Positions 31,235-37,183 of a stretch of DNA of 37,189 nt are shown here, in pieces. Origin of the DNA: a virus; the IMG/VR virus record IMGVR_UViG_3300008119_001212, positions 1 to 37,189 of that record; one strand, written 5' to 3'. Under the pieces are notes generated by a model, which saw nothing but the letters and a program-made list of their open reading frames with translations, did no database searches and was not told where the DNA came from. The position numbers and the translations under genes were made by a program. The first letter of the stretch is position 1; each line of letters opens with the position of its first letter.

Positions 31235-31488
31235 TAATTTAATGCGTAATTGTGTTCGTAACTTTCCGCGTAATCGTATTCAACGCATCTGAAGCGATCT
31301 GCTCGATAGCCTATCCAGCGCATGCCCCACTTGGTGGTTCCCTCGTTTACTGCGCCTTTAATAATGTATACTCGCTGATCTAACGCGTTCACGTATTCGT
31401 GTTCTACCTCGTACTCCATGTCGAACATGATGTACGCTCCCTCTGGTAGGTTACTGTCATCTACGCACACTACTTTTTTTATCTCCAT
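31234..31488 (-). CDS. Hypothetical protein (84 aa)
   Basis: 84 residues, beta-rich: MEIKKVVCVDDSNLPEGAYI, then YEVEHEYVNALDQRVYIIKG and FRCVEYDYAESYEHNY. It looks like a small SH3-like or beta-barrel protein, but I see no family match. Its start overlaps the lytic transglycosylase stop by 10 bases. Confidence 0.65.
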   Translation of the reverse strand: MEIKKVVCVDDSNLPEGAYIMFDMEYEVEHEYVNALDQRVYIIKGAVNEGTTKWGMRWIGYRADRFRCVEYDYAESYEHNYALN

Positions 31489-32012
31489 TGTATTGTATGA
31501 TTATATATTTTAATTGCATATCCGTTTACACATGGGTGTCCTGAATTGTATGCGCCAAAGGTTGTTTTCCAATCTTTGTATTTGTTGTTTAATTTGCGCA
31601 ATAGTTTCATTGAGGTCATCACATTGTAGTCAATATCGTTGCGTAACTTGTGTGCAGTTACTTTCTCCTTGTTCACACTATATGCGGTTGAAAGCAATAG
31701 TTGCATTGGTCCATACGCACCCGAACCAGAGGATACTGCATGATTGTATGTCCAATGGAATGGCCCATTGTATCCACTTTCACTTTTTGCTATACCGTAT
31801 GCAAATCGTTTCGGTATTTTGAATGAATCAGCGTATCTCTCAATGTGGTAGTACATTTGAAGACACGGTGGGTCTTTGTGTGTGGGTGGGTTTTTGTGTG
31901 TTGGTAGGGTTGTTTTAGTTGAATCCACCGGTGTTTTTGGGTGGGGTTTTCTGAATGCAACTAGTGCCACTAGAACTATAGTGGCTGCTAGTAAAAATTT
32001 GATTTGTTTCAT
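31479..32012 (-). CDS. Lytic transglycosylase (SLT-like), membrane-targeted
   Basis: 177 residues from ATG at 32012 (MKQIKFLLAATIVLVALVAF), supported by a 4-base ATGA overlap with the upstream gene; the longer GTG start at 32063 lies in a promoter-like motif. The N-terminal hydrophobic stretch is a signal peptide or anchor, followed by a Pro/Thr/Lys-rich linker. The catalytic domain has YGIAKSESGYNG with the likely catalytic Glu, SGAYGPMQLLLSTA and WKTTFGAYNSGHPCVNGYA, typical of lysozyme-like SLT enzymes. It cleaves peptidoglycan, probably for lysis. Confidence 0.85.
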   Translation of the reverse strand: MKQIKFLLAATIVLVALVAFRKPHPKTPVDSTKTTLPTHKNPPTHKDPPCLQMYYHIERYADSFKIPKRFAYGIAKSESGYNGPFHWTYNHAVSSGSGAYGPMQLLLSTAYSVNKEKVTAHKLRNDIDYNVMTSMKLLRKLNNKYKDWKTTFGAYNSGHPCVNGYAIKIYNHTIQWR

Positions 32013-32344
32013 TGTTGTGTTGCTTTTTGGTAAATGCGGTATGAGTACATTCTGAATATACACATACCAATTGAGTCTGAATACACCTGGTATTTTCCAG
32101 TTTGCTTATTGATTAACAACAATTCGTTGTTTTCGTCAACAGCAATGGAGATATCCTTTGTAGAACGCATATTGCGATAGGGATTGTCGCGATATGTATT
32201 TTTTGACATCTTGGTGGATAACTCGATTGTATGGGCATACTTGCCCACAAAGAATCCAATTACAATTGCAACCGCAATAATGGCATATTGCTTTACCTTG
32301 TTTAACGTTGCAGCAACGTTTGACTTGTTCAGAACTGTTTCCAT
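32009..32344 (-). CDS. One-helix membrane protein coupled to the lytic transglycosylase
   Basis: 111 residues. One membrane helix at about 20-38 (YAIIAVAIVIGFFVGKYAHT) followed by a soluble domain with RDNPYRNMRSTKDISIAVDE and NNELLLINKQTGKYQVY. Its stop overlaps the transglycosylase ATG. Position and topology suggest a lysis partner such as a pinholin or spanin-like factor, but no family is recognised and the soluble domain is larger than in a typical pinholin. Confidence 0.65.
   Translation of the reverse strand: METVLNKSNVAATLNKVKQYAIIAVAIVIGFFVGKYAHTIELSTKMSKNTYRDNPYRNMRSTKDISIAVDENNELLLINKQTGKYQVYSDSIGMCIFRMYSYRIYQKATQQ
32054..32064 (-). promoter_or_regulatory. Promoter-like motif TGTGTATATTC inside a coding region
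   Basis: Near-consensus copy 41 bases upstream of the transglycosylase ATG, inside the 3' end of the upstream gene. It could give the lysis enzyme extra expression. Coding constraint may also explain it. Confidence 0.35.
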
Positions 32345-32359
32345 TTGTATGTTGATTTA

Positions 32360-32740
32360 TTAGTTACTTGATATGTTTCCAAAGGTCATGATCATGTGCG
32401 TTTGTGGTACAAATTCGCCCCACATGCCTTTGTATGTTACCGCGCGTACCGGTCTGTTGTCTATCCACACATATTCCTGTCCGTCTTTGCATCGTGGCTT
32501 GTCCATGATTAAATTGTGGAATTTGAAATTGTGGTCGTTCAGCCACTGGATAGTTACGGTGCGGTCTTTTTCTTCACGTGCGGTGAAGAATATGATTGTG
32601 TTGCCGTTTTCGAACCATCGGTTAATGTGCTCTACTGCACCATCGTATGGTTTGGCCTCTGGAAATAAATGCGAATCTTCGTTGCGTATGTCGCAACATA
32701 TTGTTCCGTCAATGTCGATAAGTAGTATTTTGTCCTTCAT
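32360..32740 (-). CDS. HAD-superfamily phosphatase-like protein
   Basis: 126 residues. Motif I is LLIDIDGTICCD (nucleophile Asp8 and Asp10), motif II IIFFTAREEKDR (Thr), and motifs III/IV include IMDKPRCKDGQ and YVWIDNRPVRAV (the final Asp). The layout matches short HAD enzymes with no cap, such as phage nucleotide phosphatases or polynucleotide kinase 3' phosphatase domains. Substrate unknown; a nucleotide or sugar phosphate is likely. Confidence 0.8.
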   Translation of the reverse strand: MKDKILLIDIDGTICCDIRNEDSHLFPEAKPYDGAVEHINRWFENGNTIIFFTAREEKDRTVTIQWLNDHNFKFHNLIMDKPRCKDGQEYVWIDNRPVRAVTYKGMWGEFVPQTHMIMTFGNISSN

Positions 32741-32746
32741 GCGTGT

Positions 32747-32812
32747 TTAGTTTGGGTGTCTGGCTATATAGCTCAACAGATATTCGGCTAATACCATTTG
32801 TGTTACCTCCAT
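32747..32812 (-). CDS. Possible very small protein (21 aa)
   Basis: ATG at 32812 to TAA at 32747-32749, reading MEVTQMVLAEYLLSYIARHP plus one Asn. It fits the gap between two genes with 6-base spacing to the next ATG and has a plausible amphipathic helix. There is no independent support, so it may be non-coding. Confidence 0.3.
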   Translation of the reverse strand: MEVTQMVLAEYLLSYIARHPN

Positions 32813-32839
32813 ATAGCTAAATGTTTACGTATAAATATT

Positions 32840-33118
32840 CTACTTGTTTGCTTTGTTAGGGCAACCTTTTTCTCCAAATTTCTCCAATGATATACCACAC
32901 ACACAAGAGCGTGTTGTTACGTTGAATACGCAATTTTTTGCGGATGACTTCTTGTTTTGCAGGTAAATGTGTACCTCAGTGTCAATTGAAGACAATTGCA
33001 CATCTGGGTATACAGTGTGTGAAATGAGTAGTTTGGATGGTTTGCGGCGTGCTGCGCGGCAAAGGAAACCATTTCTGCGCAAAAATAGCAAGAAATAGGT
33101 AAGTGTGTTTCGTTTCAT
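32840..33118 (-). CDS. Hypothetical Cys-containing protein (92 aa)
   Basis: 92 residues. A basic N-terminus with a short hydrophobic stretch (TYFLLFLRRNGFLCRAARRK), then VYPDVQLSSIDTEVHIYLQN and a cysteine-containing end, NCVFNVTTRSCVCGISLEKFG and KGCPNK. The spaced cysteines could bind metal, but the pattern is not one I know. Promoter-like motif 25 bases upstream. Function unknown. Confidence 0.55.
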   Translation of the reverse strand: MKRNTLTYFLLFLRRNGFLCRAARRKPSKLLISHTVYPDVQLSSIDTEVHIYLQNKKSSAKNCVFNVTTRSCVCGISLEKFGEKGCPNKANK

Positions 33119-33143
33119 AACTTTAATTTTTTAATTATAACCA

Positions 33144-33154
33144 CAATATACGAA
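33144..33154 (-). promoter_or_regulatory. Promoter-like motif TTCGTATATTG
   Basis: One-base variant 25 bases upstream of the ATG at 33118. Confidence 0.48.
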
Positions 33155-33164
33155 TGGAGATCTG

Positions 33165-33263
33165 CTAAAACAAGTGTTTTTTAATTCGTTCGATGAGTTC
33201 TTTCACTAGCGCGGCTAACACCACCACTAAACCAACAAACCCGAAATAAATTAGCAATACCAT
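33165..33263 (-). CDS. Very small membrane protein (32 aa)
   Basis: ATG at 33263, TAG at 33165-33167. The protein is one hydrophobic helix (MVLLIYFGFVGLVVVLAALV) followed by a basic amphipathic end (KELIERIKKHLF). It begins just after the tRNA-unit terminator. Single-helix proteins of this size occur in phages as lysis regulators or host-membrane factors. No start-site signal is visible, so confidence is moderate. Confidence 0.5.
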   Translation of the reverse strand: MVLLIYFGFVGLVVVLAALVKELIERIKKHLF

Positions 33264-33276
33264 AAATTGAATTAAA

Positions 33277-33322
33277 TTAAAAACCCCAACCAAAACCCGC
33301 ACGTCTGTGGGTATGGTTGGGG
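33277..33322 (-). terminator. Strong intrinsic terminator of the tRNA transcription unit
   Basis: Coding strand CCCCAACCA pairs with TGGTTGGGG (9 bp), enclosing a further ACCC/GGGT stem, and is followed by TTTTTAATTT. The longest and most stable terminator in the window; it ends the RNA transcribed through the three tRNAs. Confidence 0.82.
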
Positions 33323-33504
33323 GTTGTGCCGGTTATACAATGGTTGCTCGAGCAGTCCATTGCTTTCCCATGCAACGAGAAAGTCCAGTGAGCAGTTCTG
33401 ATGGTGTGACCACAGGATCTGGGCCTGTCAAATGGAATTGACAGGGGAGCAAAAGACACACCCTGGTACGCTGTTCATATGGGTAGCGTGGTGTGTACTG
33501 TCGA
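33323..33504 (-). ncRNA. Candidate structured RNA downstream of tRNA-Thr
   Basis: A 182-base stretch with no convincing ORF lies between tRNA-Thr and the terminator. It contains three separate hairpins: 33457-33462 with 33090-type partner 33490-33495 (CACACC/GGTGTG, with an inner 4-bp stem 33469-33472/33485-33488), a perfect 8-bp stem 33424-33431/33438-33445, and a 6-bp stem 33338-33343/33357-33362 with an inner palindrome. It would be co-transcribed with the tRNAs. I do not recognise it as tmRNA, hammerhead ribozyme or tRNA. Whether it is a functional RNA or a decayed tRNA tract is unknown. Confidence 0.4.
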
Positions 33505-33576
33505 GCCTCTGGCCGGTCACGATCCGACGACCTTTTGATTACAAATCAAATGCTCTACCAGCTGAGCTACAGAGGC
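33505..33576 (-). tRNA. tRNA-Thr (anticodon UGU)
   Basis: 72 bases with a 7-bp acceptor stem GCCTCTG/CAGAGGC, D arm AGCTCAGCTGGTAGAGC, anticodon stem TTTGA/TCAAA around TTTGTAA (anticodon TGT), and T stem GTCGG/CCGGC. The T loop is ATCGTGA instead of TTCRANY: the usual T54 and A58 are exchanged to A54 and T58. No encoded CCA. Reads ACA codons, useful for an AT-rich phage. Confidence 0.85.
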
Positions 33577-33670
33577 AATTTGGGTGGAATCAGACGCGTT
33601 CTGTCCACCGAGACCTCGTCGTTGTGGTTTATTACAACCCAGAGCGTACCGAGACACTATATATTTCAGC
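33577..33670 (-). other. Structured spacer between tRNA-Ser and tRNA-Thr
   Basis: 94 bases with a stem 33583-33588/33604-33609 (GGTGGA/TCCACC) extended by a 4-bp inner stem 33591-33594/33600-33603, and a second hairpin 33621-33625/33634-33638 (GTTGT/ACAAC). It is not a canonical tRNA: no T-arm consensus and the loop lacks T33. Possibly processing signals or a decayed tRNA. Confidence 0.35.
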
Positions 33671-33754
33671 AGAGGAAGCAAGATTCGAACTCGCGATACA
33701 TTGCTGTATGGTGCATTTCAAGTGCACTGGTTTTAGCCACTCACCCATTCCTCT
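33671..33754 (-). tRNA. tRNA-Ser (anticodon UGA)
   Basis: 84 bases, class II tRNA. Acceptor AGAGGAA/TTCCTCT, anticodon stem GTGCA/TGCAC around CTTGAAA (anticodon TGA), a long variable arm with ATACA/TGTAT, and T arm GCGAG TTCGAAT CTTGC. Discriminator G as expected for serine. No encoded CCA. Reads UCA codons. Confidence 0.93.
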
Positions 33755-33765
33755 GTGTATAATTG

Positions 33766-33838
33766 TACTCCGTGCGGGACTTGAACCCGCGCTTCTGCCG
33801 TGAAAGGGCAGCGTGTTAACCGCTTCACTAACGGAGCA
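33766..33838 (-). tRNA. tRNA-Glu (anticodon UUC)
   Basis: 73 bases. Acceptor TGCTCCG/CGGAGTA with one wobble pair, anticodon stem CTGCC/GGCAG around CTTTCAC (anticodon TTC), and T arm GCGGG TTCAAGT CCCGC. No encoded CCA. First tRNA of the unit; reads GAA codons. Confidence 0.93.
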
Positions 33839-34015
33839 TGTGTATGTTTTTGCTGAAAGCACCACCAGAACATACAAACTGTGCCAACCTACGTTTTGGA
33901 GCCGAGTGTGCGGTGAATGAGGATACCTCAATTTCGTTTTACTCACCTAAGTGACCGCCTTGCGCTGCTTACGTTCCCTTGTACTTCGGGCTAATGTTTT
34001 AAATGCGTTTTCAAC
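33839..34015 (-). other. Leader of the tRNA transcription unit, no ORF, some secondary structure
   Basis: About 177 bases between the promoter-like motif and tRNA-Glu. On the coding strand TCAC TTAG GTGA forms one hairpin. The same GGTGA can instead pair with a later TCACC around TGAGG/CCTCA. An AGCC..GA/TC..GGCT stem could enclose the region. The two pairings exclude each other. No protein frame is convincing. May be a 5' leader for processing or a small RNA. Confidence 0.35.
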
Positions 34016-34026
34016 CAATATACGAC
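34016..34026 (-). promoter_or_regulatory. Promoter-like motif GTCGTATATTG, tRNA unit
   Basis: Variant copy of the motif upstream of the tRNA unit and downstream of the AlaRS-like gene. It suggests the RNAs have their own promoter. Confidence 0.45.
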
Positions 34027-34051
34027 ATACATATATGGCAATCACGTTTTT

Positions 34052-34894
34052 TTACAAGAGATCTAAATCTACTCCATGTGTATCGAACCACCATTCCACT
34101 GGCATATCTGGATGTTTAACCACCAATCGCTCATATCGCGCTTTTGCTTTCGCTTGACGTTCCACCTCTTGGGTGAAAAATGGATGCTCCATGGTTCCGC
34201 CCTGTACATACAGTTCACGTAGCAATTTACGCAAAATATACCCTTGCTTTTGTGGTCCAGGTTTGTAGCCCGAGTCGATGATGCGCTCGATTGTTTCTCG
34301 CAGCGTATCCAGCGCTGACTTTACTTGTTCGCCATTTGCCATGAGCTCAAGTCGCTCCATGCCGAATCCAACATCTATGAATTGATCTAACGTGTTAACT
34401 ATGTTGCCTATTTCCACTCCATTTACATAGAATTCGGTACAGTAGCCTCCCATCTCACCATCCGACCAGATACATTCTGTATCTGTGGTGATGTTTAGGT
34501 GTGGATACGCATCGTACATGTGTCTCCACTCGTTTAGTTTGTCGGGGTGAATGGTGATTGTGTCTACTTTGATCTCGAGTACACGGGTGATGAAGTCCAT
34601 CCAAAAGTCAACCGCTTGTTGCATGGTGAGTGCACCAAATGAAAACAAGCCAAGCATGTTGAAGTGTAGAAGGTGTGTACCGTCTCCGATTTCCTCAATG
34701 TCCTGTAAACGTATACATGATTGTATGTTTGCTACAGTTGTGTTGTCCGGGTTTTTGAATTTGTGCTTGAATTGTTGCATACCCGCTGGGCAAAACAATG
34801 TAGTATCATCGTATGGGTTTACTTTGTTGTCGTGCTGGAATGGGATGGAATGCGATTCGCAGTATTGTTGGTACAGTGTGCGGATGTCTTTCAT
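34052..34894 (-). CDS. Stand-alone alanyl-tRNA-synthetase-like catalytic core
   Basis: 280 residues; bacterial AlaRS has about 875. The class II core is visible: DDTTLFCPAGMQQFKHKF, IQSCIRLQDIEEIGDGTHLL (motif 2 region, with Arg), FNMLGLFSFG, CTEFYVNGVEIGNIVNT, and IDVGFGMERL (motif 3; the family usually has VDTGMGLER). KQGYILRKLLREL matches the AlaRS GYVLRR segment. The editing domain and C-Ala domain are missing. It could aminoacylate a tRNA, or another acceptor, with alanine. It lies beside three phage tRNAs, none of them tRNA-Ala. The core call is firm; the activity is open. Confidence 0.82.
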   Translation of the reverse strand: MKDIRTLYQQYCESHSIPFQHDNKVNPYDDTTLFCPAGMQQFKHKFKNPDNTTVANIQSCIRLQDIEEIGDGTHLLHFNMLGLFSFGALTMQQAVDFWMDFITRVLEIKVDTITIHPDKLNEWRHMYDAYPHLNITTDTECIWSDGEMGGYCTEFYVNGVEIGNIVNTLDQFIDVGFGMERLELMANGEQVKSALDTLRETIERIIDSGYKPGPQKQGYILRKLLRELYVQGGTMEHPFFTQEVERQAKAKARYERLVVKHPDMPVEWWFDTHGVDLDLL

Positions 34895-34900
34895 TGCGAT

Positions 34901-35047
34901 TTATTTGTTGTGTTCGCGCATGATTTGATCTAGCGATGGTTTACTCTCGTGGGATACACGGGTTGTTTTCTTTGGTGTGGTGCGGGTAAGGAATGTTAAC
35001 CATCCTTGCAATGTTTCTACTCGTTGTCTTGTTGTTGATTTTGACAT
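34901..35047 (-). CDS. Small basic protein (48 aa)
   Basis: ATG at 35047, TAA at 34901-34903. The protein starts MSKSTTRQRVETLQGWLTFL, is rich in Thr, Arg and Lys in the middle, and ends SHESKPSLDQIMREHNK. It precedes the AlaRS-like gene by 6 bases and has a promoter-like motif 24 bases upstream, so it is probably the first gene of that transcript. No family recognised. Confidence 0.6.
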   Translation of the reverse strand: MSKSTTRQRVETLQGWLTFLTRTTPKKTTRVSHESKPSLDQIMREHNK

Positions 35048-35071
35048 AAATTATTGTTTTAAATTATATGT

Positions 35072-35082
35072 AAACATACAAA
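35072..35082 (-). promoter_or_regulatory. Promoter-like motif TTTGTATGTTT
   Basis: Two-base variant 24 bases upstream of the ATG at 35047, joined to the preceding terminator. Confidence 0.42.
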
Positions 35083-35111
35083 TGGCTCCTTGCGGAGCCA
35101 AATGTTTTTTT
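35079..35111 (-). terminator. Intrinsic terminator, identical stem-loop at 26105
   Basis: Coding strand TGGCTCC, GCAA loop, GGAGCCA, flanked by AAACATT and TTTGTAT. It ends the virion-protein unit at 36208-35127. The same sequence ends the YadA-like gene. Confidence 0.75.
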
Positions 35112-35126
35112 AAGTGTGGGTGTGGA

Positions 35127-35348
35127 TTAATTTAGTTCGGGAACTGTAACTGTGAATTCGGTTGGTTCACCAAGTACAGCCTCAAGTCCCTCTACGTGTT
35201 GAATGTAGTAGAATGAATCTAGTTCTGAATGGTTATAGTTAACCCAATATAGTGTGTCTCCAGTTGGGTTAGGGAAGCCTGCATAAGTTGCTGCTTGCGC
35301 TCTTGCGTCGATTGCTTCTTGTTCTGTTGTGTATGTGTATCCTGTCAT
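35127..35348 (-). CDS. Small tail-associated hypothetical protein (73 aa)
   Basis: 73 residues. YTTEQEAIDARAQAATYAGF, then PTGDTLYWVNYNHSELDSFY and IQHVEGLEAVLGEPTEF. This layout resembles short proteins found beside phage tail-fibre genes. It starts 2 bases after the adhesin-like protein ends and is followed by a terminator. Probably a fibre-associated or chaperone protein; inference from neighbours. Confidence 0.65.
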   Translation of the reverse strand: MTGYTYTTEQEAIDARAQAATYAGFPNPTGDTLYWVNYNHSELDSFYYIQHVEGLEAVLGEPTEFTVTVPELN

Positions 35349-35350
35349 GT

Positions 35351-36208
35351 TTAGTAGATTGTGTAGAATGAGTTAATGTTTGATTCGATACCAGTCTGGT
35401 TAGATGTTTGGTCATTGTTATAAAATACAATTTCTTGTAATGAACATTTTGTTGGGTATAATGAACTGAGGTATTTACCTATACTATTTATGAATGGTGA
35501 GATAGTAGCCGCAGATTGAGTGGAAGGAATTATGTTTCCATTTTTAAACATAGACATTATTCCACTTGAAACTTTTCCTGTTAATAACAATTGACTTGTG
35601 GTTGTGTCAGTTGATGAACTTATTTGATAAAAATTTGTTTTACCTTGCAACACATAGTTGTTTGTGTTCCATAATCCAAATATATACCCATTACCTGCAT
35701 TGTTTGACAATGCGTATAATCTATCTCCTGAAGACGCTCTTTTACCGACAAATGATTGATACGTTGATGCGTTAGAATTTATACTTGAATTCAATACAAA
35801 TTCATCATCCACACCATCAAGTTTAATTGATGGTTTGCTATTTATTAATAAAACAGCTCCAGCACTTACTATTTGTGGCTGATAACCAGCTGTTGTTTGT
35901 GCCGCATTATTACCATTTCCACTTTGGTCGTACCAAACAGAAACAAACCCATTTCCAGCACCAACGAATGACAACAATGATGCAGTATCAAGATTACCAT
36001 TTGCGTCAAACCCAATGTTTTGTGATGTGTTGTCAGAAGAACGCCTAACTGTGATTGCATTACCACTATACGCTGTTCTAAGTTTACGTAATGAATACGC
36101 TGCAGTAGCACCCGTATACGTGTCTAAAAGTAGAGGAGAAGATGATGTTGATGATCCAACTACAGTAGCTGAACGCCATCCCACCTGTCCATTAATTAAT
36201 AATCCCAT
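35351..36208 (-). CDS. Probable virion surface protein, arabinofuranosidase-B-like and LamG-like
   Basis: 285 residues. Residues ~30-115 have AAYSLRKLRTAYSGNAITVR, DNTSQNIGFDANGNLDTASL and FVSVWYDQSGNGNNAAQTTA, the pattern of the alpha-L-arabinofuranosidase B catalytic-domain family that often appears in phage structural proteins. Residues ~120-285 (KLDGVDDEFVLNSSINSNAS onwards) look like a LamG/concanavalin-type jelly roll. Likely binds host or environmental polysaccharide; catalysis is doubtful. First gene of a short unit ended by the terminator at 35079. Confidence 0.75.
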   Translation of the reverse strand: MGLLINGQVGWRSATVVGSSTSSSPLLLDTYTGATAAYSLRKLRTAYSGNAITVRRSSDNTSQNIGFDANGNLDTASLLSFVGAGNGFVSVWYDQSGNGNNAAQTTAGYQPQIVSAGAVLLINSKPSIKLDGVDDEFVLNSSINSNASTYQSFVGKRASSGDRLYALSNNAGNGYIFGLWNTNNYVLQGKTNFYQISSSTDTTTSQLLLTGKVSSGIMSMFKNGNIIPSTQSAATISPFINSIGKYLSSLYPTKCSLQEIVFYNNDQTSNQTGIESNINSFYTIY

Positions 36209-36276
36209 AATGTTTGTTTGGTTTTAAAGTTATTACAAGTATAAATATGGTGAAAAGAGGAAAGGTTCAAACTGTG

Positions 36277-36735
36277 TTAACTTGGCCTGGGTAGATTAGG
36301 TAAGTAGTCAAATATACACGTTTGGTAAGTGCGTTCGAGGTGATGAAAATCGGAGTGGCAATTTTTGCATAGTACCACACATTTTGCTATTTCGTCCCAC
36401 ACTGCACGTTTTCCTTTGGTTTTTGCTAAGGTGCTAACATCACCGTCTTTGGTTGATGGGTCGAGGTGATGGAATTCGAGTAGATAGTACTTGTCGTTCC
36501 CGCATTTTTGACATGTTTGGGATGCCTTGTATTCTTTCAACTCGTTTAATGTTTTCTGGGTGTATGCTTGGGATCGAGAATGGTATCTTTTTTTGTGTTT
36601 GTTGTATGATTTAATGTTGGCGTCTCGTGAACATTGCTTGCATACACGCTGAAGTCCATCTGGTTTGGATTTGTTGCTGGAAAATAATGTGGTTTGCAGT
36701 GTTTCCTTGCATTTTGGGCATGTCTTAGTTTCCAT
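36277..36735 (-). CDS. HNH endonuclease, second tandem copy
   Basis: 152 residues. N-terminal zinc finger CPKC with CKQC (residues 5-37), a second Cys pair CQKCGNDKYY, and the HNH core LEFHHLDPSTKDG followed by LCKNCHSDFHHLERT. All catalytic histidines are present. Closely related to the next gene, with the same domain order. Probably a free-standing homing-type nuclease. Overlaps its neighbour by 11 bases. Confidence 0.85.
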   Translation of the reverse strand: METKTCPKCKETLQTTLFSSNKSKPDGLQRVCKQCSRDANIKSYNKHKKRYHSRSQAYTQKTLNELKEYKASQTCQKCGNDKYYLLEFHHLDPSTKDGDVSTLAKTKGKRAVWDEIAKCVVLCKNCHSDFHHLERTYQTCIFDYLPNLPRPS

Positions 36736-37183
36736 ATTGCGGGTCGTTTAGGTATGTGGCTAAGTTCATGTTTTCAGTGCGTTCCAGATGATGGAATTCA
36801 TAGTGGCAGTTGCGACATAGTGTCACACAAAGTTCAATTTCAGGCAATATATTGACTAATGGTGATTTGAACATAAAGTCAGCTATGTTGAAATTTTTCT
36901 TTGACGGGTCAATATGGTGGAAGTCTAGCACCCAGTATCTACTTTCACCACATGATTTACACGACAATGTACTCTTGTATTTGATGAATTCGTCTACGTA
37001 TTTCTTTTTACGTTTAGTGCTGTCTTCCAGGTATTTCTTTGGATTATTGCGGTATGCTTTTTGCTCATATAGCTTGCAGCAAGCTTTGCATATTCGATAC
37101 AACCCATCTGGTTGTTTCTTGTTGTTGCGAAATAAATCGATTGTTTTTGTTTCGCCACATTTGGGGCAATGTTTTGTTTCCAT
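36725..37183 (-). CDS. HNH endonuclease, first tandem copy
   Basis: 152 residues, paralogue of the downstream gene: CPKCGETKTIDLFRNNKKQP, CKACC, CKSCGESRYW, then LDFHHIDPSKKNF and CRNCHYEFHHLERT as the HNH core. The two copies have the same length and diverge mainly between motifs, so a tandem duplication followed by drift is likely. Starts 6 bases inside the right edge; upstream signals are not visible. Confidence 0.85.
   Translation of the reverse strand: METKHCPKCGETKTIDLFRNNKKQPDGLYRICKACCKLYEQKAYRNNPKKYLEDSTKRKKKYVDEFIKYKSTLSCKSCGESRYWVLDFHHIDPSKKNFNIADFMFKSPLVNILPEIELCVTLCRNCHYEFHHLERTENMNLATYLNDPQYGN

Noticed and set aside
33361-33420. Possible hammerhead ribozyme (CTGATG and GAAA seen on the plus strand)
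   Set aside because: The order and spacing of the core elements do not allow the three required stems.
33577-33670. A fourth tRNA between tRNA-Ser and tRNA-Thr
   Set aside because: Hairpins are present but there is no T-arm consensus, no T33 and no matching acceptor stem.
33432-33946. ORFs on both strands across the tRNA cluster
   Set aside because: They run through three well-formed tRNA genes and have no family-like sequence.
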